A DNA stretch of 64,000 nucleotides from CAYXDO01 sp964463485 (GTDB taxonomy: Bacteria > Myxococcota > Kuafuiibacteriia > Kuafuiibacteriales > Kuafuiibacteriaceae): positions 31,818 to 95,817 of the forward strand of contig CAYXDO010000021.1 in NCBI GenBank assembly GCA_964463485.1, in the 5' to 3' direction. The first letter of the stretch is position 1; the number at the start of each line of letters is the position of its first letter. A program made the translations under genes and the position numbers. This document shows positions 14,165 through 22,851 of the stretch, piece after piece. The notes under the pieces were generated by a model. The model did not search any database and was not told where the DNA came from. It worked only from the letters and a program-made list of their open reading frames with translations.

Positions 14165-16979
14165 CCGAAGCTTCGGGCACTCGACGCAACTCAGCCAGCA
14201 GCGACTTTGGTCTCTTGATAGAGCCACGCCGGCATTGGGCTCTCGAGCTCCCACTGAATCTGCATGGGTCGCCCCCCTCGGTGCTCGAGATAGAACGCTC
14301 GCCCGAGCAGCGTGTACGGCATCGTGACGCCGCGGGCGTCCTTCTTTCTCGAGCGAACGAAGAGCAGCACTCGGTTTTTGGCTCCCAACCTCGTCGCAAT
14401 GTACCTCCGACCCGTGGATGTCCCCTCGTGGCAGCTACTCTGTGACTCCCAGTGGAAGCGCGTCGCCGAGATTGCATAGTCGTTGTAGAGCGTCGTCGGA
14501 GAGTAGTCTTGCTCGCTCTTCTCGAGCGTCACGAAGAGGAGGTCGGCCTCTCGTCGCTTCACCTGGTAGACTCCGGTTTGGATGCGTTTGACGCCGCCCT
14601 TCTTGCTGCGCTCGTCGAACGCGGCGAAGATTTCATCGAGAGAGTACGTGCCATGCACGTGCAGCGGCACTCCAGGCATGTCGAGGGGCCAAGTCACACG
14701 TCGTACTCGGTCACGGAGCAAAGTGAGCAACTGGGCGAGCTCGTCGCGATGCGAGCTGCTCTGCCAGAGCGCGTCCCACGCCTTCTGCATGTCCGAGAAC
14801 GGTTTGCGCACGAAGCCGAACAGCACGAACAGCATTCGCTGCAACGGTTCACCCGCGCTCGCACGGGGCGCAGACGAAGCCGCTACCAACTCGGCGAAGC
14901 CTTTCAGTCGTGAGGCATCATCGAGATGCAGCATGCGCCCAAATCCGCGTGTGATGATCTCGTCTAGAGGGCCAGCTGCGCCGACGTCGAAGCCGGCCGC
15001 CTGACGGAGCGTCGTCCAGCAGCGCCCGCCAGAATAGACGTCTTCGAGATCGAGCCCCGCCTCGATGAGGAACTTCGCGAGCGTAGTTTGCTCGCCGAGT
15101 CCGCGCAGATCTTCGACCAGCGCCTTCATGCCTGTACCCAGCTGCGCTCGTACGTTTGCGAGCACTCTCTCCTGAGCCTCGCGATCGAGCTGAATCACGC
15201 AGCCGCTTGGGAGAGACGGGAAGCCCAGCGCGATCTCGCGCTCGACGCTCCGCCGTGTACCGCCCACGATCGCGCGGTAGCGAAGGTCGAACCGGAACTT
15301 GCGGTGCGCGTCGCCGATGAAGTCGAGCACCGTGAGACACTCTTTGCGATCGCTCCGGCGAAGGCCGCGTCCGAGTTGCTGCAGGAAGATTGTCGCACTC
15401 TCCGTCGGACGGAGGAACAGCACCGTATCGACGTCGGGGAGGTCCACGCCCTCGTTGAACAAATCGACCGAGAACAAGCACCGGAGGTCGCCCGACCTCA
15501 GCTCCGAAAGACGCGTCGCGCGATCTGACGCGTTGGAATCCGCGGACACTGCGGCCGACGTGATGCCGGCCTCGTTGAAGACCTTTGCCATGAGATGCGC
15601 GTGCGCGACATCGACGCAGAAGCCGAGCGCGCGCATCTTCGACACGTCTGCGACCTTCTTCGCCGTTTCCTGCACCACGCGCCTCGCGAAGAGGTGGTCG
15701 GCCGTGTAGACGTTGCCGAGTGTCGTGAGGTCGTAGCGGCCGCGGGACCACTTCACGCCGCTGAGATTGGGGCCGCAGCCGATGCCGAAGTATTGGAACG
15801 GCGAGAGGAGGCCGTCGTCGAGCGCCTTCCACAAACGCAGCTCGGAGGCGATGCGGCCATCGAAGTGATGGAGGATGCTTTCGCCGTCCGAGCGCTCCGG
15901 TGTGGCGGTCAGGCCTACGAGGCAGCGCGGCCTCACGCGTGCGAGGAGACGCTCGTAGGAGTCGGCGGCCGCGTGATGGAACTCGTCGACGATGACGACG
16001 TCGAAATGGTCCGGCGGAATCTCCTCGAGGCGAGCTTGGTCGAGCGATTGGATGCTCGCAAACACGTGAGTCCAGCGATCGGGCCGCGTGCCCGCCACCA
16101 GCGTCTCTCCGAACCCTCCTTCGCGCAGCACGACCTCGAAGACCTTCTTGCTCTGTTCGAGGATCTCGCGACGATGCGCGACGAACAGCAGCCGATCGCG
16201 CGGCAGGCGGGTCCGCAGCTCTTTTGTAGTCGAGCGCGGCGACGATGGTCTTGCCCGTGCCGGTCGCAGCGACGACGAGGTTGCGGAAGCGCCCGTGTGC
16301 GCGCTCGGACGCGAGGTCCTCGAGAATCTCGCGCTGATGGGGCCGCGGCTGAACGTCGAGGAACAGGTAGGGCGCGAGCGCTCCCTTCTGCCCGCGCGTC
16401 ACCGCCTCGTCGAACTCAGCCGGATCGTAGGGACGGAAGATGGACTCGTCCTCCCAGTACTGCTCGAACGTCGATGCGAACTTCTCGAGGATGGCTCCGT
16501 TGTCGACTGACGAGAGGCGCACGTTCCACTCGAGGCCGTCGAGCATCGCGGCCGACGACAGGTTCGACGAGCCAACATAGCCGGTCGAGAAGCCTGTCGC
16601 GCGATGAAACAGCCAGGCCTTCGCGTGAAGGCGCGTGCGTGTTGTGTCGTACGAGACGCGTACGTCCGCGCCCATCTCGACGAGCACATCGAGCGCCCTC
16701 CGCTCGGTCGCCATCATGTACGCGGTCGTGAGCACACGAAGCGTCGAGGGACCCACTTCACCATCGGAGCGGCGAGAGAGAAAGTCGGCGAGCGGATTCA
16801 AGACGAGCCGAAGGCCGCTCCATTTGAGGAACGAACAGAGCAGGTCGATCCTATCGGCCGACGCGATCTCCTTTTGGACCTCCGGACCGAGGCTGAGATC
16901 GTGCGGTCCATTGACGAGCAGATCGCTGGACGACAAGGCGATGCGCGGCCGCGTCGGCACGATGGGCCTCTGTGGCGGC
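14137..16979. repeat. 2.84-kb direct repeat, copy A
   Basis: Identical to 25109-27951 (offset 10972) except for two substitutions that I could see, both near the right end (a/g at 16936 versus 27908, c/t at 16958 versus 27930). Identity begins at tcctccagg and ends at tgtggcggc. No terminal inverted repeats or target duplication were found at the ends, so it does not look like an insertion sequence. It carries the helicase gene minus its first ~110 codons. Confidence 0.95.
14191..16960 (-). pseudogene. PLD / superfamily 2 helicase / DUF3427-type protein, copy A (5'-truncated, frameshifted)
   Basis: N-terminal piece: PLD-type segment (RLHAKAWLFH and VGSSNLSSAAM) and Walker A (AATGTGKT). C-terminal piece in the next frame: VIVDEFHHAA (DEAH-like box), GLTATPERSDG (motif III), FSVDLFNEGVDLPDVDTV, LQQLGRGLRRSD (motif VI) and a long C-terminal region ending in QETKVAAG, as in DUF3427-containing helicases. 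The frames join if one T is removed from 16222-16225 (minus strand: CAAAAG to CAAAG). The first ~110 residues present in copy B are missing because the repeat ends at 16979; the substitution at 16958 happens to create a GTG at 16960. Almost surely non-functional. Confidence 0.85.
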
Positions 16980-17155
16980 CTGAATGAAAGTTCCTGAGGC
17001 TTCGATGATCTTCATCGTCGGTATGCCCAACAAGATCCGCCCGCTTTTCTTGCTCTGTTGGAGAGGCCAGTCTGAAGCCCAGCAAAGACTCGGCGAGGAC
17101 CCCTACGGATCTGCGTTCGACGGTTTCTCGAATCTCCAGCCCGTGTCACGTTGGG

Positions 17156-17605
17156 TCAAAGCTCTCCCTCAGCGGCCTCAAGCACCGGCCCGAAGATTGT
17201 TGCACTCCAAGACGGCGGCGCGAGACTCGCTCCGTCGGCCCGAATCGGCGCAATCTCCCCACGTCTGTATGGCGCAAAGCCCATCGCATAGACCGTGAAG
17301 GACACTCCGTGGTGGCCGCACGACACCACGAGTAGCCGAGGACCCGTTTTCCTCCGCCGATAGTGGTTTACCGTGAGCTTGCACGGCCCTTCGCCGGCCT
17401 GCGCCGCATGGAGAACGGCCTCTCGCCGACACGCGCCCGGTGATATGCTCCCATCTGCTGGGACCATCCGGACGGAGTTCACACCGACAAAATGTCCGCC
17501 GTCCGGATGGACCGCATTTCCTTCCGCCGTCATCCTTGCGATTATTTCCGCCTCAGGGAAACCGAAATTCTGACGCACACACTGATCGTGCAACGACGAG
17601 CGCAT
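17156..17605 (-). CDS. Hypothetical protein of a myxobacterial mobile-element-linked type
   Basis: 149 residues, or 104 if the internal ATG at 17467 is used. The core CKLTVNHYRRRKTGPRLLVV, then SCGHHGVSFTVYAMGFAPYRR, resembles short Cys/His proteins I associate with transposon neighbourhoods in myxobacteria (proposed zinc-ribbon helper proteins), but the family is not certain. The sequence after its stop (17040-17155) stays protein-like in another frame and then is interrupted, so the gene may have been longer. It stands between the repeat and the dCTP-deaminase operon. Confidence 0.4.
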   Translation of the reverse strand: MRSSLHDQCVRQNFGFPEAEIIARMTAEGNAVHPDGGHFVGVNSVRMVPADGSISPGACRREAVLHAAQAGEGPCKLTVNHYRRRKTGPRLLVVSCGHHGVSFTVYAMGFAPYRRGEIAPIRADGASLAPPSWSATIFGPVLEAAEGEL

Positions 17606-17737
17606 TTGGCGTGCAACCCAACAACTTTGCCAACGGCGCCCGGCACTGCCCGAAACCGAGGGAGGAAGCCCCCGAATACGAACTTGTGAACTCGTGTACT
17701 GCGTGTACTGGACGCGACGCTTTAACCACTAGAAATT

Positions 17738-18385
17738 TCAAATTCCTTTGGAAGCCGAATTTTCGCCGTCCCCAAACAAAAATTTCACACAGATTTTTGA
17801 CCAGTTCTCGAGCGCCGGAACCAAAGCGATGAGATCGGCACTACTCACAAACGATACATTCTCAATCGCCGGATCGATCCCGGAAACTCCTTCAGATTCG
17901 AGATCCCATATTTGAACCACCCCCGCATGCACACGGCCCACCTCGGAGTCGTTGTCGCAAATGATCAGAACGGATCGTTGTGAAATCGGTATTTGAGTCA
18001 GATGAAGCTCCTCGGCGAGCTCTCGAATTGACGCCTTGGCCAAGGTGGCACTAACATCAATCTCTTGTTGGGGAGACAGGACGAGATCAACAAGGGAAAC
18101 GTGCCCGCCGAAGCCAATCGACCAGGATTCAGCGAGTCTAACTTCGGTTGATTTGCGAGAGCGCTTGTATACACCAAATCTGCTATTAGAGCGCAAAATG
18201 ACGTAGGGGATTAGTTGTCTGAACCCTGGGTCTGCTTCAAGGATCATCCTGGGACCAAACCAAACATCCTTAGGTGGAAGAATTTCTACCAAACTACGCC
18301 CATCCATTTGGATGGTCTGGTGATTTGACAGTCGGCGTTCCAAATCGAGAGATCGAACGCACATGATTGATTCGGTCGTAGTCAT
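17738..18385 (-). CDS. Nudix-like hydrolase, last gene of the XRE-ImmA-Dcd operon
   Basis: 215 residues. The segment GFGGHVSLVD ... IRELAEELHL matches the Nudix fold: a GGH(V/I) strand before the box and the metal-binding R-E-L-x-E-E core. The earlier Glu of the canonical box is not conserved and the final Gly is His, so this is a divergent subfamily. Nudix enzymes cleave nucleoside diphosphates linked to another moiety, including (d)NTPs. ATG 18385 overlaps the deaminase stop by one base (TGATG), indicating coupled translation; GTG 18388 is also possible. AT-richer than the core genes. Confidence 0.7.
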   Translation of the reverse strand: MTTTESIMCVRSLDLERRLSNHQTIQMDGRSLVEILPPKDVWFGPRMILEADPGFRQLIPYVILRSNSRFGVYKRSRKSTEVRLAESWSIGFGGHVSLVDLVLSPQQEIDVSATLAKASIRELAEELHLTQIPISQRSVLIICDNDSEVGRVHAGVVQIWDLESEGVSGIDPAIENVSFVSSADLIALVPALENWSKICVKFLFGDGENSASKGI

Positions 18386-18912
18386 CACTTCTTAGCGTCC
18401 CTCATGGATGTGGGGCTCATAGCACCTTGATAGCGACCCGAATATCCTGAATCCACAGCAGAAGTGAGTTGGAGAATAAACAGCTGCGCGATCGGCATCC
18501 CAGCGAGAAGTCTGTACCTCTGTCTGGAAAAGTTCATCAGTTCAAACGTTACGCGACCCGTGTATCCTGGATCAATTTGTCCGTCGCAAAAATGGGCGGT
18601 CACAAATCCTCGAGCTATGCTGCCTTTGGTTTGAATAAAACCCATATGTGACGTCGGCATTCGCACGATCTCGGTCGAACAAGCCAAGATACCCTGACCG
18701 GATTCGAGCACGAATCCGGCAGAAGGATCAATCGACATTGCCGTAGTCGCAAGTGCGCACGGCGGAACGACTGGCTGGGAGCCAGGCTCATCATAAGTAA
18801 CAACTTCAGTATGCAAATGGAGGCCGATCGACACAAGATCGACATCAGCCGGTCCGTTTTGAATCAGACCGTTGGACACCATGCGCAACAAGTCTTCTCT
18901 TGAAACAATCAT
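18385..18912 (-). CDS. dcd: dCTP deaminase (Dcd/dUTPase superfamily)
   Basis: 175 residues. Deaminates dCTP to dUTP; stand-alone dCTP deaminases encoded in defence loci deplete dCTP during phage infection (known for other families). Motifs: KGSIARGFVTAHFC (Ser98 and Arg101 of the S-x-x-R loop), GQIDPGYTGRVTFELMN with the catalytic Glu at 124, and a C-terminal segment (PIAQLFILQL, YSGRYQG) that closes the active site in the trimer. No membrane segment. ATG one base after the upstream stop and TGATG overlap with the Nudix gene. It is not the housekeeping gene by context: AT-rich, in an accessory operon, next to a second Dcd-like protein. Confidence 0.88.
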   Translation of the reverse strand: MIVSREDLLRMVSNGLIQNGPADVDLVSIGLHLHTEVVTYDEPGSQPVVPPCALATTAMSIDPSAGFVLESGQGILACSTEIVRMPTSHMGFIQTKGSIARGFVTAHFCDGQIDPGYTGRVTFELMNFSRQRYRLLAGMPIAQLFILQLTSAVDSGYSGRYQGAMSPTSMRDAKK

Positions 18913-18913
18913 A

Positions 18914-19597
18914 TCAGGGAACGCTCAGAGGTCTCGGGCTTGGGGGTGGAACGGTTGAGGAAGTTTGCTTACTATCATAGTTAAATCGAAACCAGAGATT
19001 TATGCCTGTTATGAGTCCCGCGGAAAACATTCCCCCAATGATGGCCACCACCAGTGGCACCGCAAAGAACTTTCTTAGCTTGGTCCAAAAACTCCGACGC
19101 TGAGGAATGAATTGAGGCGGGTGTCTCGTTGGAGCAGTGCCAGGAACAGAGCCCTGAAGCCCTGCAAAAACGATTGCGCAGAACGGATCTCCTTCGAACA
19201 ATACGATGGGCTCTTCACCGGCATTGAAAACTGGCACCTTCAAAAAGTCATCGAATGTTGGGTCCACCTTTGTGTTGGCAACGACGAGCCCGCGTCCTGA
19301 GAGGGTTGCCTTAGCGACCAACCATCCGAATTTGTCACCTGGTAGTTTAATTCTCTCATGAGTCTGCACGAGGACGCAACTCTGCCGCTGAATACAAACA
19401 CCCTGACCTCTTACCTTCTTGCCGTTGCGATCAATCCTCGAGTTTGGCTCGAAGGGCAGAGGGTTCATCGGCTCATTCGGAGAGAAATATATCGAGCCAA
19501 CATGGAGATCTGCCGAAACGAACTCGTGCTTGTCATCGACCAGGGATGGTGAAAAAACGATCCCTGCGGTTGCGAAGTCGCTGCGAAGTACTATCAC
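18914..19597 (-). CDS. Membrane-anchored dCTP-deaminase-fold protein lacking the catalytic Glu
   Basis: 227 residues. The first ~150 align with the neighbouring deaminase: SADLHVGS (family SxDLxxG), KATLSGRGLVVANTKVDP, then an ungapped 17-residue match to the neighbour around IDP...N in which the catalytic Glu (124 there) is Pro122 here. A basic stretch (RRSFWTKLRKF) then leads into a hydrophobic helix at about 178-202, followed by a short polar tail rich in Ser/Pro. Predicted: an inactive nucleotide-binding domain tethered to the inner membrane. Start is GTG 19597 with AAGGA about 12 bases upstream. A role as sensor, regulator or effector is inference. Confidence 0.7.
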   Translation of the reverse strand: MIVLRSDFATAGIVFSPSLVDDKHEFVSADLHVGSIYFSPNEPMNPLPFEPNSRIDRNGKKVRGQGVCIQRQSCVLVQTHERIKLPGDKFGWLVAKATLSGRGLVVANTKVDPTFDDFLKVPVFNAGEEPIVLFEGDPFCAIVFAGLQGSVPGTAPTRHPPQFIPQRRSFWTKLRKFFAVPLVVAIIGGMFSAGLITGINLWFRFNYDSKQTSSTVPPPSPRPLSVP

Positions 19598-19662
19598 GTG
19601 TTTGCGTCCTTACATAAGGGTGGTGCGAGAGCAGACATAATCAATTGTATTGCCCGTTGAAC

Positions 19663-20226
19663 TTACTGTTCGCCAAATTGGTTCAGTGTATCCTTGTTCC
19701 CAAGAAGCCAAAAACCATCATCAACGTCTCTTACAGCCGGAATAATCTCAACCCACCATACCCGATCTTTCCCAAGAATTTCACCAACGTCTTGATCAAG
19801 GAGTTCAACCATGATTCCAAGGCTCCGGATTCGCGAAACATGACGGACCATTGGTGGTCCACTCACGAGCCGTGACAGATTATACCCGAGTCCGACAACA
19901 AATCCGAGGCGCTGCATCGTAGTACAGGTTTCCTCGTAGGCATCGCCCCAGAATTCCGAAAATCTAATATGTCGCGCCCCCACAGGGGCGTTATGGACAG
20001 CCAGGTAGCGATTCAGGAGATGCATGGCACGTCGCGCAGACACCCCCTGTGCTTCGATGTCCGAACTAACCGGAAGCCTCCAGGGATTTTGATCCTGAGG
20101 AGCGACGTGGATTTCGAGGACGTGTGCCAATTCGCACGGGCTTGTTTGGATCTTCGGACAGAGCTCAAACAACCCATGAAACGCAAATTCAGCGACACAT
20201 GTGTGTGGAGGGCGAATGTGCGTCAT
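19663..20226 (-). CDS. Hypothetical protein of the XRE-ImmA-Dcd operon
   Basis: 187 residues, no family recognised. It is a soluble mixed alpha/beta sequence with a helix-rich centre (ARRAMHLLNRYLAVHNA), a central FSEFWGDAYEETCTTMQRLG segment and a C-terminal strand region (GKDRVWWVEIIPAV). No obvious catalytic motif. ATG 20226. It lies 79 bp after the peptidase gene and 65 bp before the membrane Dcd-like gene on the same strand, with the same lower GC, so it probably belongs to the operon. Confidence 0.6.
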   Translation of the reverse strand: MTHIRPPHTCVAEFAFHGLFELCPKIQTSPCELAHVLEIHVAPQDQNPWRLPVSSDIEAQGVSARRAMHLLNRYLAVHNAPVGARHIRFSEFWGDAYEETCTTMQRLGFVVGLGYNLSRLVSGPPMVRHVSRIRSLGIMVELLDQDVGEILGKDRVWWVEIIPAVRDVDDGFWLLGNKDTLNQFGEQ

Positions 20227-20305
20227 CTGCTATTGGGTTCCGCGATTGTCAATAATTTTCTTAGTAAATCGTACATCGCTACTCTCCAGAACACAGATGA
20301 GTGCT

Positions 20306-21178
20306 TCAATCGTTATCAATTGGCGTTAACAAGAGGAGAATCCGATCGTGCTCGTGCGGCGGAAGCATTACTGACTCGGTCCGGAACGTGCCCTGGATGC
20401 CTCGGAGATCCCAGTCTTCCACAGCATCGCGCACGAAACCGACCGTGTTCGATTGAAGAGTCAAATACGCCGATGATGCGTCCGATATGGATTTGAGCGG
20501 GGGAATGAAGTCGTTGTCCAATTCCTCGCACCAGCTTTGATTTCTCACGCAGTAGTCTACGCGCAGCTTCTTGCGGGCCGTTCGAGATTCATGCAGCTTG
20601 TTTCGGGAACTCAGTACGAACATCGCCCGCGGATCGGGACAAAAAGCGATGACCCGGTTGGTCACCGCCTCATGCGACACGACGTACCGATCGCTCAAGG
20701 CATCTACGAGCGTGAGGCTGAAGTCTTCGCTCAGATCCACCAGAAATTCTCGGGCGGGCATCAAGAACTCAGATGCGGCAAGATTACAGAGCCGCTCAAT
20801 GTTGTCGGTGGTTGACAATCCTTGCGGCCGAGCCTCCGATCGATACCGAACGAGGTTCGCGACGTCCGGAAAAAGCGCGTGGCCGATTTCATGTCCAATG
20901 CTGAACGAAATCCGCTTCTCTGGCTTCGTTTCATCCCAGGCGATGACCAACCGGTTGTTGCGCGAAAAGATCATCGCCTCGTCTGGCAATGGAGCGCTTG
21001 AGCCTTCGAGCAGGATGTCCAACAGTGAGGCCAGAACCCGCGGATCGAACGGTGGCCCCGAGAATCCCATCCCACGAGCTTGGTCGAGCGCGTCGCGAGC
21101 AGCCTCCAGGATCGCGTCCTCAGGAGTGACGCATTGTGGGTGTGCCGCAAGAAGCCTTTGGATCGAATTCAGACTCAT
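20306..21178 (-). CDS. ImmA/IrrE-family metallopeptidase
   Basis: 290 residues from ATG 21178. The zinc motif HEIGH (His96 and His100) in FSIGHEIGHALFPDV, a downstream Asn/Glu-rich helix with CNLAASEFLMPAREF and the FVLSSRNKLHES segment are typical of ImmA/IrrE (M78) peptidases, which cleave the partner XRE repressor when activated. Its ATG overlaps the stop of the XRE gene (ATGA), the usual coupling of such pairs. The C-terminal ~120 residues have no known domain and might receive the activating signal. Confidence 0.88.
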   Translation of the reverse strand: MSLNSIQRLLAAHPQCVTPEDAILEAARDALDQARGMGFSGPPFDPRVLASLLDILLEGSSAPLPDEAMIFSRNNRLVIAWDETKPEKRISFSIGHEIGHALFPDVANLVRYRSEARPQGLSTTDNIERLCNLAASEFLMPAREFLVDLSEDFSLTLVDALSDRYVVSHEAVTNRVIAFCPDPRAMFVLSSRNKLHESRTARKKLRVDYCVRNQSWCEELDNDFIPPLKSISDASSAYLTLQSNTVGFVRDAVEDWDLRGIQGTFRTESVMLPPHEHDRILLLLTPIDND

Positions 21179-21597
21179 TGCCCCTCCCCGGCCAGCCCAC
21201 GTACGACTTCGAGGAGCGCTGCCCACTTTTCTTTTGTGATCGGATTTTTGCTTCTCCGCTGAATCGAAAGCAGCACCTGAACGTCATCGACCGGAATAGG
21301 ATGGCCGGCCTTATGTCGTTCCGCGAGGAATTCCCTAAGCGCTTTGTCCGGTTCTGGGATCGAGTCGAACGCCGCGCCTTCGAACCCTCCGCGACCCATC
21401 AGTATCGCGATTGTGGTTTTGAAGGCGCCCGCGAGCTTTAGCATCACGTCCATCGACGGATTTGGCTCCTCGCTCTGTTCGAGCTTCGCTAGGTAACTCT
21501 TTGAAATTTGGGCTTTTTCAGACAAGTCACCCAAGGACCATCCGTGAGCCTCCCGGAGCGCTTTGACTTGTTTCCCTACGTTCACTGATCCGGTCAT
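21175..21597 (-). CDS. XRE-family helix-turn-helix regulator
   Basis: 140 residues. HTH in the first 65: VKALREAHGWSLGDLSEKA, then ISKSYLAKLEQ and PNPSMDVMLKLAGAFK. The C-terminal ~75 residues form a tail that is the likely cleavage or interaction region for the peptidase encoded next. ATG 21597 with AGAGGA eight bases upstream. First gene of the six-gene minus-strand operon and divergent from the HNH gene; the shared 133-bp intergenic region carries an inverted repeat suited to be its operator. Confidence 0.9.
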   Translation of the reverse strand: MTGSVNVGKQVKALREAHGWSLGDLSEKAQISKSYLAKLEQSEEPNPSMDVMLKLAGAFKTTIAILMGRGGFEGAAFDSIPEPDKALREFLAERHKAGHPIPVDDVQVLLSIQRRSKNPITKEKWAALLEVVRGLAGEGQ

Positions 21598-21623
21598 ATC
21601 ACATTCCTCTGGCCTTCAGAACA

Positions 21624-21643
21624 AACGGAAAACTTTTTTCGTT
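21624..21643. promoter_or_regulatory. Candidate operator of the XRE regulator
   Basis: A 20-bp near-palindrome, aacggaaaacttttttcgtt, with arms AACGnAAAA/TTTTnCGTT around a two-base centre, 27 bp upstream of the XRE start codon and 88 bp upstream of the HNH gene. A TTGACA box follows at 21652-21657 on the plus strand, but no well-spaced -10 was found. Confidence 0.45.
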
Positions 21644-21730
21644 CGATCCAGTTGACAGGCGCGCCCGTGCGATACAGAGTCCGAAAGAACTGTTTTGTCC
21701 TCCAGAAGGAACGAAAGGAGAGGATTTCCA

Positions 21731-22039
21731 ATGAGGAAGCATGGTACGTCAAGTCAGGGATTCGCCTTCGGCTCGACAACACTCTGGTGGGTGTGGTCCA
21801 GAGCGACGGCGGTTCCCGGAACGGATCCGAACAAATTTCGCAAGGATACCTGCGGCGCATGGATCGCCTGGAACGAGCACGGCAACACGGATTCACCGTA
21901 TGGCTGGGAGGTGGATCATGTCTACCCGGTCGCGCTCGGCGGCAGCGATGATCTTTCGAACCTGCAGGCGTTGCAGTGGGAAAATAACCGCCACAAGTCG
22001 GACAATGTGCGTTGGTCCTGTAAAGTCAGGGCAGCATAG
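21731..22039 (+). CDS. HNH endonuclease
   Basis: 102 residues from ATG 21731, chosen because AAAGGAGAGG stands eight bases upstream; the frame is open from 21695. HNH/beta-beta-alpha-metal core: WEVDHVYPVALGGSDDLSNL with His63, then LQALQWENNRHKSD (Asn and His of the last helix). Only single Cys residues (41, 97), so no zinc ribbon. A small stand-alone nuclease of the McrA/HNH type that could act on phage DNA or in mobile-element biology. Divergent from the XRE operon and in line with the two small genes downstream. Confidence 0.8.
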   Translation: MRKHGTSSQGFAFGSTTLWWVWSRATAVPGTDPNKFRKDTCGAWIAWNEHGNTDSPYGWEVDHVYPVALGGSDDLSNLQALQWENNRHKSDNVRWSCKVRAA

Positions 22040-22206
22040 GTCTGCGCCACGGACTCGGCGGGTACCTTCGAGGATAGATATCAATCGCCCCGCGGACCGC
22101 GGACAGAATATGACCACGGTTCGCAAATCGGACCCGCGGCACGTCTGAACGTGTGTCGAACTCCCTCCCGTAGGTCGCTGGTTCATTCGAGAAATGGAAG
22201 TCCGTT

Positions 22207-22609
22207 ATGACGGATGTCGCTGCTCGCAAACGGTACGAAGACCTTTTTGTTGCCTCTCACTCCGAGTTCGACAGAGTGATCTTGACGGTGTCCTCGGGCG
22301 CCTTCGGGGTGAGTCTGGTGTATATCGAAAAGATCGCCCCTCTGAAGCTCGCTTCGGCCAAGTGGATCCTGCCACTGGGCTGGTTTGCTCTGGCCATTGC
22401 CGTGGCCTTTTCATTGGCATCTTACCTGGTGGCCGCAAAAGCGAATCTCATCGAGATCGAGAGAGGGCTTCGACCTGCGAACCCAAAACCAGCCGGAAAA
22501 GAAAAATCGCTACACGCCGCTCACCCGAGTCTTCAACAATGGCGCCTTTGCTCTGACCACATTCGGTCTCCTTGCCATTGCGATGTACGCAACCGTAAAT
22601 TCTCTGTAG
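22207..22609 (+). pseudogene. Small three-span membrane protein, interrupted by an extra A
   Basis: The first frame (ATG 22207) encodes a charged helix (TDVAARKRYEDLFVASHSEF), then a hydrophobic segment (VILTVSSGAFGVSLVYI), a second one (WILPLGWFALAIAVAFSLAS) and a charged stretch. The last third, RYTPLTRVFNNGAFALTTFG and LLAIAMYATVNSL, is in another phase. Removing one A from the A5 run at 22502-22506 joins them into a 133-residue protein with three membrane spans. No family name is recalled with certainty. If the shift is a sequencing error the gene is intact; the conserved reading sense on both sides supports that. Confidence 0.6.
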
Positions 22610-22624
22610 ATACGAGGACCAGTC

Positions 22625-22807
22625 ATGCCAGAAACCTTCCCGAAATCTTCAAACGGAACACGACACGACGGCGTGCCGCCGCCACCACGCCCGATTGACG
22701 TTGCCCCGCGTCTGCCGACGATCGACTCGGCTCCGCCTTCACCAAGGACGGGCGTCCCTCCTCCACCGCCGCCTCCACCGCCCACTCCCACGGTCACGCC
22801 GAAGTAG
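22625..22807 (+). CDS. Small proline-rich protein
   Basis: 60 residues; about a third are proline, with PPPPRP and a PPPPPPPPPTPTVTPK tail. ATG 22625 has GAGG seven bases upstream and lies 15 bp after the stop of the membrane-protein gene, so the two look co-transcribed. The product is probably disordered. A membrane protein followed by a short proline-rich partner is an arrangement I have seen in accessory loci, but no function is known to me. Confidence 0.5.
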   Translation: MPETFPKSSNGTRHDGVPPPPRPIDVAPRLPTIDSAPPSPRTGVPPPPPPPPPTPTVTPK

Positions 22808-22851
22808 CGCGATCCAAGCGAGAGGGATCGTTGCAATAGAAGATGCTGATT

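Noticed and set aside
14137..16979. The large repeat as an insertion sequence
   Set aside because: No transposase, terminal inverted repeats or target-site duplication at either end; the only gene is a helicase.
17660..17735. tRNA-like words on the minus strand (ctagtggttaaagcg ... agttcgtattcg)
   Set aside because: A D-arm-like and a T-arm-like word occur, but no acceptor or anticodon stem pairs correctly; not a tRNA gene.
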